Both the position numbers and the translations under genes were made by a program. A DNA stretch of 64,000 nucleotides from DATKFM01 sp963810485. Its GTDB lineage: Bacteria > Pseudomonadota > Alphaproteobacteria > Dongiales > Dongiaceae. Under the pieces are notes generated by a model. That model searched no databases. It saw nothing but the letters and a program-made list of their open reading frames with translations, and was not told the origin of the DNA. Location: contig CAWENQ010000002.1 in NCBI GenBank assembly GCA_963810485.1, positions 62,001-126,000 of the forward strand. The letters are read 5' to 3'. Below, in pieces: positions 53,178-61,279 of this stretch. Every line of letters begins with the position of its first letter. Within the stretch, counting starts at the first letter, position 1.

Positions 53178-53244
53178 AACGTCACTGTCGGTGTACGAAA
53201 CGCATCGTCGCTGCTCCCAATTGACCCCATAGAGTGCATCTGCG

Positions 53245-53544
53245 ATGCGGATCATTGCCGTGAGTACGTTGCGGGATTTTTGGCTGCGGCCGGGGCGCCG
53301 CGATGCGGAGCAGCCATTGCGCGCCTGGTTCCATCTCGTCAGGGATGCGGACTGGTCGAAGCCTACGGACGTGAAATCGATGTTCGGCACGGCCGACATC
53401 CTGCGCAACGGCCGCGCGGTTTTCGACATCGGCGGCAACAAGTACCGGCTTGTGGCGGCAATTCACTACCGGGGCAAGCGCGTCTATGTGCGGTTCATTG
53501 GCACGCACAAGGACTATGACAAGATCGACGCCGAGACGGTTTGA
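53245..53544 (+). CDS. higB: HigB-type mRNA interferase toxin
   Basis: A 99-residue RelE-fold toxin of the HigB type. Family markers: N-terminal MRIIAVSTLRDFW, AEQPLRAWFHLVRDADW, then NGRAVFDIGGNKYRLVAAIHY and C-terminal YVRFIGTHKDYDKID. It cuts mRNA at the ribosome. The antitoxin gene follows after 12 bases, toxin first, as is normal for higBA. Confidence 0.92.
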   Translation: MRIIAVSTLRDFWLRPGRRDAEQPLRAWFHLVRDADWSKPTDVKSMFGTADILRNGRAVFDIGGNKYRLVAAIHYRGKRVYVRFIGTHKDYDKIDAETV

Positions 53545-53556
53545 GGAGTGCTCACG

Positions 53557-53931
53557 ATGGAAATCCGCCCGATCAGGAGCAAGGCCGACTATCGCGCTGC
53601 GCTGAAAGAAGTGGAGCGCCTCTGGAACGCCGAGCCCGGCACCCGCCATGGCGATCGCGTGGATGTGCTGGTCACGCTGATCGAGGCCTACGAGGCCAGG
53701 CACCACCCGATTCCCGCGCCCGACCCCATTGCCGCCATCGAGTTCATGCTCGGACAAAAGGGCCTGACCCGCCGCGACCTGGAGCCGGCCATCGGCAGCC
53801 GCGGCCGCGTTTCCGAGGTGCTCACCCGCAAGCGGCCCCTGACGCTGCCGATGGTGCGCGCGCTCAGTAAGCTGCTCGACATCCCAACGGCGGTCCTGGC
53901 GCAAGCCTACGAAACCCGATCAGCAGCTTGA
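53557..53931 (+). CDS. higA: HigA-type antitoxin with XRE-like DNA-binding domain
   Basis: A 124-residue antitoxin. The first half (EIRPIRSKADYRAALKEVER) is the long N-terminal region of this HigA type; the second half is a Cro/C1-like helix-turn-helix, LGQKGLTRRDLEPAIGSRG then VSEVLTRKRPLTLPMVRALS. It neutralises HigB and represses the operon. ATG at 53557 has GAGGAG overlapping the higB stop, 8 bases upstream; the GTG at 53548 is too close to that SD. Confidence 0.92.
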   Translation: MEIRPIRSKADYRAALKEVERLWNAEPGTRHGDRVDVLVTLIEAYEARHHPIPAPDPIAAIEFMLGQKGLTRRDLEPAIGSRGRVSEVLTRKRPLTLPMVRALSKLLDIPTAVLAQAYETRSAA

Positions 53932-53946
53932 TCCCTGTCCGGTAGA

Positions 53947-53981
53947 GTGGAAATTGCGATTTCCACTCAGCCTGATATACT
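53947..53981 (+). promoter_or_regulatory. Promoter with palindrome, downstream of higA (copy 2)
   Basis: TTGCGA (53954-53959), 16-base spacer, TATACT (53976-53981). The -35 lies in a perfect palindrome, TGGAAAT-TGCG-ATTTCCA (53948-53965). It points at rpsF, 344 bases away. With copy 1 at 53045 it brackets higBA as a direct repeat. Confidence 0.55.
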
Positions 53982-54179
53982 GGAACATTTAGCGAACAAC
54001 TGCGAACGATGTTCTTTGTATGTCAGGATGCTGTACACCAAACTCGCCATAATCCGTCCAGCGGGCCGGCGGCTTGGGCGGATTTCTCGCTTGGCATGGG
54101 GTCCGTTGCTCGGATTCACGGTTTCGCCTGACATCCAGCGGACCGGCGTCCTGCGGGATCGGCCGGGCCGTCCCCGCCC

Positions 54180-54207
54180 TTGCTTCCGCCGGGCCCGTCT
54201 GTATATT
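54180..54207 (+). promoter_or_regulatory. Candidate promoter of rpsF-rpsR-rplI
   Basis: TTGCTT (54180-54185), 16-base spacer, TATATT (54202-54207), giving a leader of about 110 bases before rpsF. The region 53982-54179 holds no gene that I can support. Confidence 0.5.
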
Positions 54208-54324
54208 CCGCCGCCTTCACATAGCTCCTTGCCGGCACCCAGCGTGGCGCCGGCTTTGGGCCGCAACCTCCGCTCCGGGAATGCCCCGGCGGCCGCGGCC
54301 CGCAAACCGAAGGGAGAGCGTTTG
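54208..54324 (+). promoter_or_regulatory. Structured 5' leader of rpsF
   Basis: GC-rich leader with a hairpin at 54231-54254 (GCCGGC outer stem, inner CCA/TGG) and a second GC-rich fold near 54276-54300. In many bacteria the S6:S18 dimer represses its own mRNA through a hairpin in this position; whether this leader has that motif cannot be settled by eye. Confidence 0.3.
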
Positions 54325-54834
54325 ATGCCGTTCTACGAGAACGTGTTCATTGCACGTCAGGATATCTCCGCCACCCAGGCGGACGCCCTGGCCGAAACCT
54401 ACAGCAACGTCATCGCCGAGCATGGCGGCAAGGTCACCAAGAGAGAGAATTGGGGCCTGCGCAACATCGCCTACCGGATCAAGAAGAACCGCAAGGGCCA
54501 CTATGTCCTGCTCAACATCGATGCGCCGCCGGCGGCGGTGCAGGAGATGGAACGGCAGATGCGCATCAGCGAAGATGTCCTGCGCTATCTCACCACCCGC
54601 GTCGAGGAGCTGGAGGAAGGTCCCTCGGCCATGATGCGCCGCAGCCGCGACGACGACGAGCGTGGTCCCCGCGAAGGCGGCCGGCGCTTCCGCGATGACG
54701 ACCGCGGCCCCCGCGAGGGCGGCCGGGAACCACGGCGGTTCCGTGACGACGATCGCCCGCCGCGCGAAGAGGCCGCCGTAGCGGCGCCTGCCGCGGCGGT
54801 CGAGGCCCCTGCCGGCAATGGAGGTGAGGCATGA
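54325..54834 (+). CDS. rpsF: Small ribosomal subunit protein bS6, with repetitive C-terminal tail
   Basis: A 169-residue bS6. The first 100 residues are the normal fold (MPFYENVFIARQDISATQ, NWGLRNIAYRIKKNRKGHY, EDVLRYLTTRVEELEEG). The last 65 are a low-complexity tail with repeated RDDDERGPREGG, RFRDDDRGPREGG and RFRDDDRPPREE units, then an alanine-rich end. bS6 binds bS18 on the 30S platform. SD is AAGGGAGA. The stop overlaps the rpsR start (ATGA). Confidence 0.96.
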   Translation: MPFYENVFIARQDISATQADALAETYSNVIAEHGGKVTKRENWGLRNIAYRIKKNRKGHYVLLNIDAPPAAVQEMERQMRISEDVLRYLTTRVEELEEGPSAMMRRSRDDDERGPREGGRRFRDDDRGPREGGREPRRFRDDDRPPREEAAVAAPAAAVEAPAGNGGEA

Positions 54835-55208
54835 CCGATCATCAGGAACGCCGTCCCCGCGAGGGCGGCTTTAGCGGACCCCGTGAAGGCGGCTTCGGCG
54901 GCCCGCGCGAGGGCGGCTTTGGCGGCCGCGAAGGCGGCGGCGGTCGCGAGGGCGGTGCCCGGGAAGGCGGCGGCGCCGGCGGCGGACGGCGTCCGTTCTT
55001 CCGGCGGCGCAAGACCTGCCCGTTCACCGGGCCGAATGCGCCGAAGATCGACTACAAGGACATCCGCCTGCTGCAGCGCTTTGTCAGCGAGCGCGGCAAG
55101 ATGGTGCCGAGCCGCATCACCGCCGTGTCCACCAAGAAGCAGCGCGTGCTGGCCCAGGCCATCAAGCGCGCGCGGTTCCTGGGCCTCTTGCCCTACGCCG
55201 TGAAGTAA
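54831..55208 (+). CDS. rpsR: Small ribosomal subunit protein bS18, with Gly/Arg-rich N-terminal extension
   Basis: A 125-residue bS18; the core starts around residue 53 (RPFFRRRKTCPFTG, IDYKDIRLLQRFVSERGKM, ITAVSTKKQRVLAQAIKRAR). The first 52 residues repeat PREGGFGG-like units, much longer than usual. The same REGG motif occurs in the tail of its partner bS6. Its ATG overlaps the rpsF stop, so the two are made in step. Confidence 0.96.
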   Translation: MTDHQERRPREGGFSGPREGGFGGPREGGFGGREGGGGREGGAREGGGAGGGRRPFFRRRKTCPFTGPNAPKIDYKDIRLLQRFVSERGKMVPSRITAVSTKKQRVLAQAIKRARFLGLLPYAVK

Positions 55209-55221
55209 GGAGGGCCAGACC

Positions 55222-55968
55222 ATGGAAGTGATCCTGCTCCAGCGCATCGAGAAGCTGGGCCAGATGGGCCAGACGGTGAAGGTGAAGGCGGGCTATGCCC
55301 GCAACTACCTCTTGCCGCGCCGCAAGGCCATCCGCGCCACCGACGACAACAAGGCCAAGTTCGAAAAGCAGCGGGCTCAGCTCGAGGCCACCAACCTGGC
55401 CAAGCGCACGGAGGCCGAGGCGATTTCCGGCAAGGTCGAAGGCTTGACCGTCGTCATCATTCGCCAGGCGGGTGAGACCGGCCAGCTCTACGGCTCGGTC
55501 AGCGCCCGCGACATCGCCACGGCGGCGACCAAGGCCGGCGTCACCATCGACCGCAACCAGATCCTGATGGACCGGCCGCTGAAGGATCTGGGCCTGCACC
55601 CGATCCGCGTCGCCCTGCATCCGGAGGTGGTGGTCAACATTACCGCCAACGTCGCCAAGTCGGACGAAGAGGCCGAGCTGCAGCTCAAGGCCGGCCACGC
55701 CATCGTCGGCACGGCGGAAGACCAAGCGCCGAGCCTCGACGAGATGCTCGAGCAGGTCGAACAGGCCGCCGAGGGCGAAGGCGAAGCCACCGAGAAGGCC
55801 GAGAAGCCGGCAAAGAAAGCCAAGGCTGAAAAGGCCGAGAAATCCGAGAAGCCCGAGAAGGCCGAGAAGAAGGCCAAGGGCGAGAAAGCCGATAAGGCGG
55901 AGAAGTCTGGGAAGGCAGAAGCCGACGACAAGCCGGCGAAGAAAGCCAAGAAAAAAGACAAGGAATAA
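55222..55968 (+). CDS. rplI: Large ribosomal subunit protein bL9, with Lys/Glu-rich C-terminal extension
   Basis: A 248-residue bL9. The N-domain MEVILLQRIEKLGQMGQTVK with GYARNYLLPRRKA and the C-domain (QLYGSVSARDIATA, DLGLHPIRVALHPEV) are normal. About 70 extra residues follow, built of KAEKAEKSEKPEKAEKKAK-like repeats, which make a highly charged tail. SD AAGGAGG is strong. It closes the rpsF-rpsR-rplI operon and is followed by a terminator. Confidence 0.96.
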   Translation: MEVILLQRIEKLGQMGQTVKVKAGYARNYLLPRRKAIRATDDNKAKFEKQRAQLEATNLAKRTEAEAISGKVEGLTVVIIRQAGETGQLYGSVSARDIATAATKAGVTIDRNQILMDRPLKDLGLHPIRVALHPEVVVNITANVAKSDEEAELQLKAGHAIVGTAEDQAPSLDEMLEQVEQAAEGEGEATEKAEKPAKKAKAEKAEKSEKPEKAEKKAKGEKADKAEKSGKAEADDKPAKKAKKKDKE

Positions 55969-55996
55969 ACTGAGCGATCACCGCGACAGCAAGAAG

Positions 55997-56019
55997 GCCG
56001 GGAATTCCCCGGCTTTTTT
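55997..56019 (+). terminator. Rho-independent terminator after rplI
   Basis: Stem GCCGGG / CCCGGC with loop AATTC, then six Ts, 28 bases after the rplI stop. A classic intrinsic terminator. Confidence 0.88.
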
Positions 56020-56233
56020 GTTTTTGCCCGCAAGGGGCGGACGAAGAAGCCAGCGTACGCTTTGGTACAATACGGTTAACGCCATGCATTCCCTGCAGGA
56101 ACGGATTGCATCGGCGTGTGTTGGACAACGACGACACTTTTGGTAACATTTCTACCAATGAACCTATGAGGCGACGGCGGGGCGGCGCCGATAATGCCTC
56201 GAGAAGGGATGGGAGAGTTACGAGGACAGGGCC

Positions 56234-57463
56234 ATGCTTGCCGCATATTTTTTTCGCCGGCTGATCAGGGTCGGCGATCTCACCGTAATCGACGCTGACG
56301 GCCGCACGCATTTCTTCTCTGGTGCCGAGGTGGGGCCGGACGTCACCATAAGGCTGCATGATCGTGCCTTGCACCGGCGCATCATGACCCAGCCCTATCT
56401 CGCCTTCGGCGAGGCCTACATGGACGGCACGCTGACCATCGAGAAGGGCACGATCTACGACGCCCTCGACCTCGCGGCGCGCAATTTGGGCCAGATCGAC
56501 ACCCTCCCGTTGCAGCGGCTGCGCGACAGCTTCCGGCGCTTGATGGCCTTCATCGAGACCTACAACCCGGTCGAACGCGCGCGGAAGAACGTCGCCCATC
56601 ACTACGACCTCTCGGGCGCGCTGTACGATCTCTTCCTCGACGCGGACCGGCAATACTCCTGCGCCTATTTCCGCACCGACAATGACAGTCTGGAAGTGGC
56701 GCAGCACAACAAGAAGGCGCATATCGCCGCCAAGCTGCACCTCAAGCCCGGCCAGAAGGTGCTGGATATCGGCAGCGGCTGGGGCGGCATGGGACTCTAT
56801 CTCGCCCAGACTGCCAATGTCGATGTCACCGGCGTCACGCTCTCGGTGGAGCAGCAGAAGCTGTCGGAGGAGCGCGCCAAGGCCGCGGGCCTCGCCGATC
56901 GGGTCGGCTTCCATCTGCGCGACTACCGCGAGGAGCCGGGCAGGTATGACCGCATCGTTTCCGTCGGCATGTTCGAGCATGTGGGCGTCGCCCACTACCG
57001 CGAATTCTTCGCCAAGGTGCGCGACCTGCTGACCGACGACGGCGTCATGCTGCTGCATTCGATCGGCCGCATGGGCCCGCCCTATGGCCCGAACCCCTGG
57101 ATGAAGAAATACATCTTCCCCGGCGGCTACACGCCGTCGCTGTCGGAAGTGCTGGCGGCGGTGGAGCGCGCCGGCCTGTGGGTCACCGACGTCGAGATCC
57201 TGCGCCTGCACTACGCCAAGACGCTGCGCCAATGGCGCCGCCGCTTCGCCGCCAACCGCGACAAGGCCAAGGCGCTGTATGACGAACGCTTCTGCCGGAT
57301 GTGGGAGTACTACCTCGCGGGCTGCGAGGTGGCGTTCCGCCATATGGGCCAGATGGTGTTCCAGATGCAGATCGCAAAACGGGTCGACGCCGTGCCCCTG
57401 ACCCGCGATTATATGTTCGAGATGGAGCGCCAGGAAACCGGCCGCCTGATTTCGGCCGCCTGA
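56234..57463 (+). CDS. cfa: Cyclopropane-fatty-acyl-phospholipid synthase family protein
   Basis: A 409-residue SAM-dependent enzyme that adds a methylene bridge (or methyl group) to unsaturated lipid chains in the membrane. The N-terminal lipid-binding part has QPYLAFGEAYMDGTLTIEKG, then VAHHYDLSGALYDLFLD and YSCAYFRT; the SAM motif is KVLDIGSGWGGMGLYLA, and EHVGVAHYREFF and FPGGYTPSLSE follow. ATG has GAGGA upstream. The 265 bases before it hold only the rplI terminator and an AT-richer stretch that probably includes the promoter. Confidence 0.93.
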   Translation: MLAAYFFRRLIRVGDLTVIDADGRTHFFSGAEVGPDVTIRLHDRALHRRIMTQPYLAFGEAYMDGTLTIEKGTIYDALDLAARNLGQIDTLPLQRLRDSFRRLMAFIETYNPVERARKNVAHHYDLSGALYDLFLDADRQYSCAYFRTDNDSLEVAQHNKKAHIAAKLHLKPGQKVLDIGSGWGGMGLYLAQTANVDVTGVTLSVEQQKLSEERAKAAGLADRVGFHLRDYREEPGRYDRIVSVGMFEHVGVAHYREFFAKVRDLLTDDGVMLLHSIGRMGPPYGPNPWMKKYIFPGGYTPSLSEVLAAVERAGLWVTDVEILRLHYAKTLRQWRRRFAANRDKAKALYDERFCRMWEYYLAGCEVAFRHMGQMVFQMQIAKRVDAVPLTRDYMFEMERQETGRLISAA

Positions 57464-57493
57464 CGCTTCCCTGCATTTCAGGGGAAGGGGCGG

Positions 57494-58858
57494 ATGGATC
57501 GGCCGGCGGCAGACAGCGGCATCGACCGGGCGCGGCTGGCGGCGCTCAAGCAGCGCGAGGATGCGGCCTTCGCCGCGCGCACGCCGGGATCGCGCAAGCT
57601 CCTGGAGCGCGGCCGGAAGTCCATGCCGTCGGGCGTGCCCATGAGCTGGATGGCCGGGCTGTCCGAGCATCCGGCGCTCTATGTCGCCGGCGGCGACGGT
57701 GCGCATTTCACCGACGTGGACGGCAACCGCTATCTCGACATGAACCAGGTCGACCTGGCGATGAGCTGCGGCTTCACGCCGGCGCCGGTCGTCGCGGCGG
57801 TGCAGAAGCGCATGGCCGACGGGCCGTCCTTCCTGCTGCCGGGCGAGGATGCGATCGCCGTGGCCGAGCTGCTGGCCGCCCGCTTCGCCCTGCCCTTCTG
57901 GCAATTCACGCTGTCGGCCACGGGCGCCAACACCGAGGCGCTGCGGATCGCGCGGCTGGCCACCGGCCGCGGCAGCTATCTCGCCTTCGAGGGCCGCTAT
58001 CACGGCCATGCCGACGAGATGCTGGCGGAGTCGACGCCCACGGGCGAGAGCGCCGAGTATCTGGGCCTGACGCCCGACATCCAGAAGCGAGCCATCAGCG
58101 TGGCGTTCAATGACCTGCCGACGCTGCGGCAACTGCTGGAGACAAGGCGCTTCGCCTGCCTGATCGCAGAGCCGGCGCTGACCAATTGCGGTCTGGTGTC
58201 GCCCGATGACGGCTTCTGGGCCGAGGCGTGGAAGCTGTGTCAAACAACGGGCACGCTGCTGATCCTCGACGAGACGCACACGCAGACCTTTGCCTATGGC
58301 GGCTTGCGGCGCGGCTGGAATCTCGACTGCGACATGCTGACGATCGGCAAATGCCTGGGCGGCGGCGTGCCGATCGGCGCCTACGGCATGACCGAACCGC
58401 TGGCGCGGCTGATGGAGAAGCATCTCGACCGTCACCGCGGCGGCCGCGTGCTGCCGAGCGGCGGCACGACCTACGCCAGCGCGCTGGCCATGGCGGCGGC
58501 GCGCGCGGTGCTGAGCGATGTGTTGACCGAAGAGGCCTATGGCCGCGTCGACGCACTGGGCCAGCGGCTGCAGGAAGGCCTGCGGGCCGCGTTCGAACGG
58601 CGCGGCCTGCCCTGGCGCGCGCCGCGCATCGGCGGCCGCTCGGGCTTTTGCCTGTTGCCGGAACTGCCGCGCAACGGCGCGGAGGCGACGCTGTCGCTCG
58701 ACTACGAGATGATCGACGCGCGGCGCGTCTTCATGCTCAACCGCGGCGTCTGGGATGCGATCGCCACCGCCGGCCCCGCCGCCTCCTTCGCGCATACGCC
58801 GGCGGATATAGAGACGTATGTGGCGGTCGTCGACAAATTCCTCGGCGAGATCGCGTAG
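57494..58858 (+). CDS. Class III aminotransferase (glutamate-1-semialdehyde aminomutase-like)
   Basis: A 454-residue PLP enzyme. Typical parts: VDGNRYLDMNQVDLAMSCGF, SATGANTEALRIARLATGR, EGRYHGHADEM, the PLP-contacting Asp in LLILDETHTQTFAYGG and the Schiff-base Lys in TIGKCLGGGVPIGAYG. It resembles HemL and its paralogues, but a role in haem synthesis is not implied by the context. It starts 30 bases after cfa with GGGGAAGGGG upstream, so the two may be cotranscribed. Confidence 0.88.
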   Translation: MDRPAADSGIDRARLAALKQREDAAFAARTPGSRKLLERGRKSMPSGVPMSWMAGLSEHPALYVAGGDGAHFTDVDGNRYLDMNQVDLAMSCGFTPAPVVAAVQKRMADGPSFLLPGEDAIAVAELLAARFALPFWQFTLSATGANTEALRIARLATGRGSYLAFEGRYHGHADEMLAESTPTGESAEYLGLTPDIQKRAISVAFNDLPTLRQLLETRRFACLIAEPALTNCGLVSPDDGFWAEAWKLCQTTGTLLILDETHTQTFAYGGLRRGWNLDCDMLTIGKCLGGGVPIGAYGMTEPLARLMEKHLDRHRGGRVLPSGGTTYASALAMAAARAVLSDVLTEEAYGRVDALGQRLQEGLRAAFERRGLPWRAPRIGGRSGFCLLPELPRNGAEATLSLDYEMIDARRVFMLNRGVWDAIATAGPAASFAHTPADIETYVAVVDKFLGEIA

Positions 58859-59057
58859 AAGGTTCTTGTGCCCCATATCCTCGTTACTCACAGGCTAATT
58901 CGTTAGTGCCGCGCGGCTGCCGCTGATACGGTCCGCGCTCGCTCTCGTTCCGAAGGGGGCCAGACGCAAGCCCGATCGATTGAATCCGCAGCGTCTGATT
59001 TTCGGAACGACCCGGCGAATCAGGCTATAAAAGAAGATCCCTTGGAGAAACGTCAGC

Positions 59058-60593
59058 ATGGCTGTCGAGCGCGGCTTCTCGGAGTCCAGCAATGTCACGC
59101 CTTTGCGCGCGGGCGAAACCGCTGGGCTGCGCACGCCGCCGCTCAACTATGAGGCGGAACAGGCGCTGCTGGGCGCGATCCTCACCAACAACCGCGTCTT
59201 CGACCGGGTGAACGAGTTCCTGCGGCCGGATCATTTCGCCGATCCCGTCCATGGCCGGATCTACGAGGCCGCGGGCACGCTGATCCAGCGCGGCCAGATC
59301 GCCAACTTCCTCACCCTGCGCAATTTGTTCGACCAGGATCCCGGCCTGGTGGAGGCCGGCGGCTCGAAATACCTGGCGCGGCTGGAGAACGCGGTCGTCA
59401 CCATCATCAACGCCGAGGACTACGGCCACACCATCCACGACCTGTTCCTGCGCCGGCAGCTCATCGATCTCGGCGAGACCGTGGTCAACGAGGCCTTCGC
59501 CTTCAATCTCGACATCTCGGCGGTGGAGCAGATCGAGGAGGCCGAGCAGAAGCTGTTCCTGCTGGCGGAGACCGGGCAGACCGAGGGCGGCCTGCTGCCG
59601 CTGACCGGCGCACTCGGCAGCGCCATCGCCATCGCCGAGCAGGCCTTCAAGCGCGACAGCCATGTCACCGGCGTCACCACGGGCCTCACCGACCTCGACC
59701 GCAAGCTGGGCGGCCTCCATGGCAGCGACCTGGTGATCCTGGCCGGCCGCCCCTCGATGGGCAAGACGGCGCTGGCCACCAACATCGCCTTCAACGCCGC
59801 CGAGGCCTATCGCGAGGAGGTCACGGAGACCGGCCGCGTGGAGGTCAAGGAGGGCGCCAAGGTGGCGTTCTTCTCCCTGGAAATGTCGGCCGAGCAGCTC
59901 GCCACCCGCATCCTGGCCGAGCGCACGGGCATCTCCAGCGACCGCATCCGCCGCGGCGAAGTACGCGAGGATGATTTCCCGAAGTTCGTCCAGGCGGCGC
60001 AGGAGCTGTCGCGCCTGCCCTTCTTCATCGACGACACGCCCGGCATCACCGTGCCGGCGCTGCGCACCCGGGCCCGGCGCCTCGCGCGCCAGCACGGCCT
60101 CGGCCTCATCGTCGTCGACTACCTGCAGCTCATCCGGCCCACCGCCGGCAGCCGCAGCGACAACCGGGTGCAGGAGGTGTCGGAGATCACCCGCGGCCTG
60201 AAGATGGTGGCCAAGGAGCTGGGCGTGCCCGTCATCGCCCTGTCGCAGCTCTCCCGCGCCGTCGAGCAGCGCGAGGACAAGCGGCCGCAGCTCGCCGACC
60301 TGCGGGAGTCCGGCTCCATCGAGCAGGATTCCGACGTGGTGATGTTCATCTTCCGCGAGCAGTACTACCACGAGCGCGCCGAGCCGCGCCGTCGCGAGGA
60401 CGAGACCGACGAGAAGTTCAATGACCGCATGGAGCGCTGGCAGGCGCACGGCAACGAGGTTCACAACGTGGCCGAAGTGATCATCGCCAAGCAGCGCCAC
60501 GGCCCGGTCGGCGCGGTGCAGCTGTTCTTCGACGGCGAGGTGACGAAGTTCGACAACCTGGTGCGGGACAACCGGCTGCCGGAACACGGGTAG
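59058..60593 (+). CDS. dnaB: Replicative DNA helicase
   Basis: A 511-residue DnaB, the hexameric helicase at the replication fork. N-terminal domain: NYEAEQALLGAILTNNRVFD. RecA-like core: Walker A GRPSMGKTALATNIA, VAFFSLEMSAEQLATRIL, Walker B LIVVDYLQLI, then ALSQLSRAVEQREDKRPQL and DLRESGSIEQDSDVVMFIFR. SD is TTGGAGAA. In many alphaproteobacteria it follows rplI; cfa and an aminotransferase lie between here. Confidence 0.97.
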   Translation: MAVERGFSESSNVTPLRAGETAGLRTPPLNYEAEQALLGAILTNNRVFDRVNEFLRPDHFADPVHGRIYEAAGTLIQRGQIANFLTLRNLFDQDPGLVEAGGSKYLARLENAVVTIINAEDYGHTIHDLFLRRQLIDLGETVVNEAFAFNLDISAVEQIEEAEQKLFLLAETGQTEGGLLPLTGALGSAIAIAEQAFKRDSHVTGVTTGLTDLDRKLGGLHGSDLVILAGRPSMGKTALATNIAFNAAEAYREEVTETGRVEVKEGAKVAFFSLEMSAEQLATRILAERTGISSDRIRRGEVREDDFPKFVQAAQELSRLPFFIDDTPGITVPALRTRARRLARQHGLGLIVVDYLQLIRPTAGSRSDNRVQEVSEITRGLKMVAKELGVPVIALSQLSRAVEQREDKRPQLADLRESGSIEQDSDVVMFIFREQYYHERAEPRRREDETDEKFNDRMERWQAHGNEVHNVAEVIIAKQRHGPVGAVQLFFDGEVTKFDNLVRDNRLPEHG

Positions 60594-60743
60594 TCGAGCG
60601 CAGACAGCACGATAACCACAGGGCGCAGAGACACAGAGGTTCACGGAGCGGGTTTCAGGGACGACCGCCGCCCTATGGACGCGATGCTGAGCAGGTTTCA
60701 CCGCCCTTCCAGAAACGCAAAGACGCCAGACGCGAAGGTTCCG

Positions 60744-60767
60744 TAGGGGCGACCGGCGGTCGCCCTA
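60744..60767. repeat. GGGGCGACC palindromic repeat
   Basis: TAGGGGCGACC and GGTCGCCCTA arms with a short loop; related in form to the palindrome at 51031. Confidence 0.5.
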
Positions 60768-60783
60768 ACGGTGTCTCACCACA

Positions 60784-60809
60784 TCCGCCTTCGCTAAAAC
60801 TACGGCGGA
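60784..60809. repeat. 26-bp palindromic element, intergenic copy
   Basis: TCCGCC / GGCGGA stem, core TTCGCTAAAACTAC, one base different from the copy at 51895. It is preceded by TCACCACA and followed by CAGGAAGTCAC, as at 51886. Confidence 0.8.
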
Positions 60810-60898
60810 CAGGAAGTCACAAAGCTCACGAAGCCACCGAGCCCTGCATCAACATCGCAGGTTTCACGCGAAGCCGCGGAGTGCTAGCTGACGCTAGT

Positions 60899-60961
60899 CC
60901 CCTCTCCCCTCGTGGGAGAGGGATGCAACATCCGCGTCCAGCGGATGTTGCGGGGTGAGGG
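60899..60961. repeat. GC-rich interspersed repeat, single copy
   Basis: CCCCTCTCCCCTCGTGGGAG .. GGGGTGAGG with an internal CATCCGC/GCGGATG hairpin. It is the reverse-complement orientation of the copy at 61843-61908 and nearly identical to it in the shared part. Confidence 0.78.
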
Positions 60962-61098
60962 CTCTCGCCCCACGCACCCTGCGCGCACATTTCCCCGCAT
61001 TTTCCGCACCCCTACCGCCCTGATCCACCGAGCAAAACCCCCGATTTCCGCAGATTCCGGGGGACCCTGATTTTGAGGAACGATCCCATACAAGGGAA

Positions 61099-61209
61099 TC
61101 ACCTGCTCGTCAGATACTCGGCACCAGCTTCTTTGGCATACAGGAATATGCGGTGTGCCTCGCCCAGCAATGCTCGGCAAGAGTTAGACCGATCCACAAT
61201 GTCCAACAT
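61099..61209 (-). CDS. Possible small ORF or gene remnant
   Basis: A 36-codon frame with protein-like composition (SNSCRALLGEAHRIFLYAKE, ending AEYLTSR), open a further 15 codons upstream. There is no SD and no recognised family. It may be a relic of a longer gene; I give it little weight. Confidence 0.2.
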   Translation of the reverse strand: MLDIVDRSNSCRALLGEAHRIFLYAKEAGAEYLTSR

Positions 61210-61279
61210 CAAGGCGCGCAAATGCAATGCGTCGCAAACCTCAGTATAGGATTATTTTCTGAAACATCAAGTGGCAGGG

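Larger units (their letters stand above)
60594..61279. other. Intergenic region with repeats, no firm gene
   Basis: About 690 bases after dnaB. It holds an ACCACAGGGCGCAGAGACAC repeat (60613-60650), a GGGGCGACC palindrome (60744-60767), a full 26-bp palindrome unit (60784-60809) in its TTCACC/AAGTCAC-like context, and a GC-rich repeat (60899-60961). Bases 60966-61279 look like unique sequence with one short weak frame. Confidence 0.65.

Noticed and set aside
53075..53233. Small frame MLEQFMNILSDNDAPG.. ahead of higB
   Set aside because: It runs through the 25-bp direct repeats and overlaps the candidate -10 box; no SD or family.
55685..58891. Open frame of more than 1000 codons on the minus strand
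   Set aside because: It is antisense to rplI, cfa and the aminotransferase gene, which all have clear motifs; its translation is rich in R, Q, H and A with no domain, the usual by-product of GC-rich codon bias.
59025..60701. 558-codon minus-strand frame opposite dnaB
   Set aside because: dnaB is certain on the plus strand; the antisense product is low-complexity and has no motif.
60884..61180. 98-codon minus-strand frame
   Set aside because: Its second half is translated GC-rich repeat, a common false gene call.
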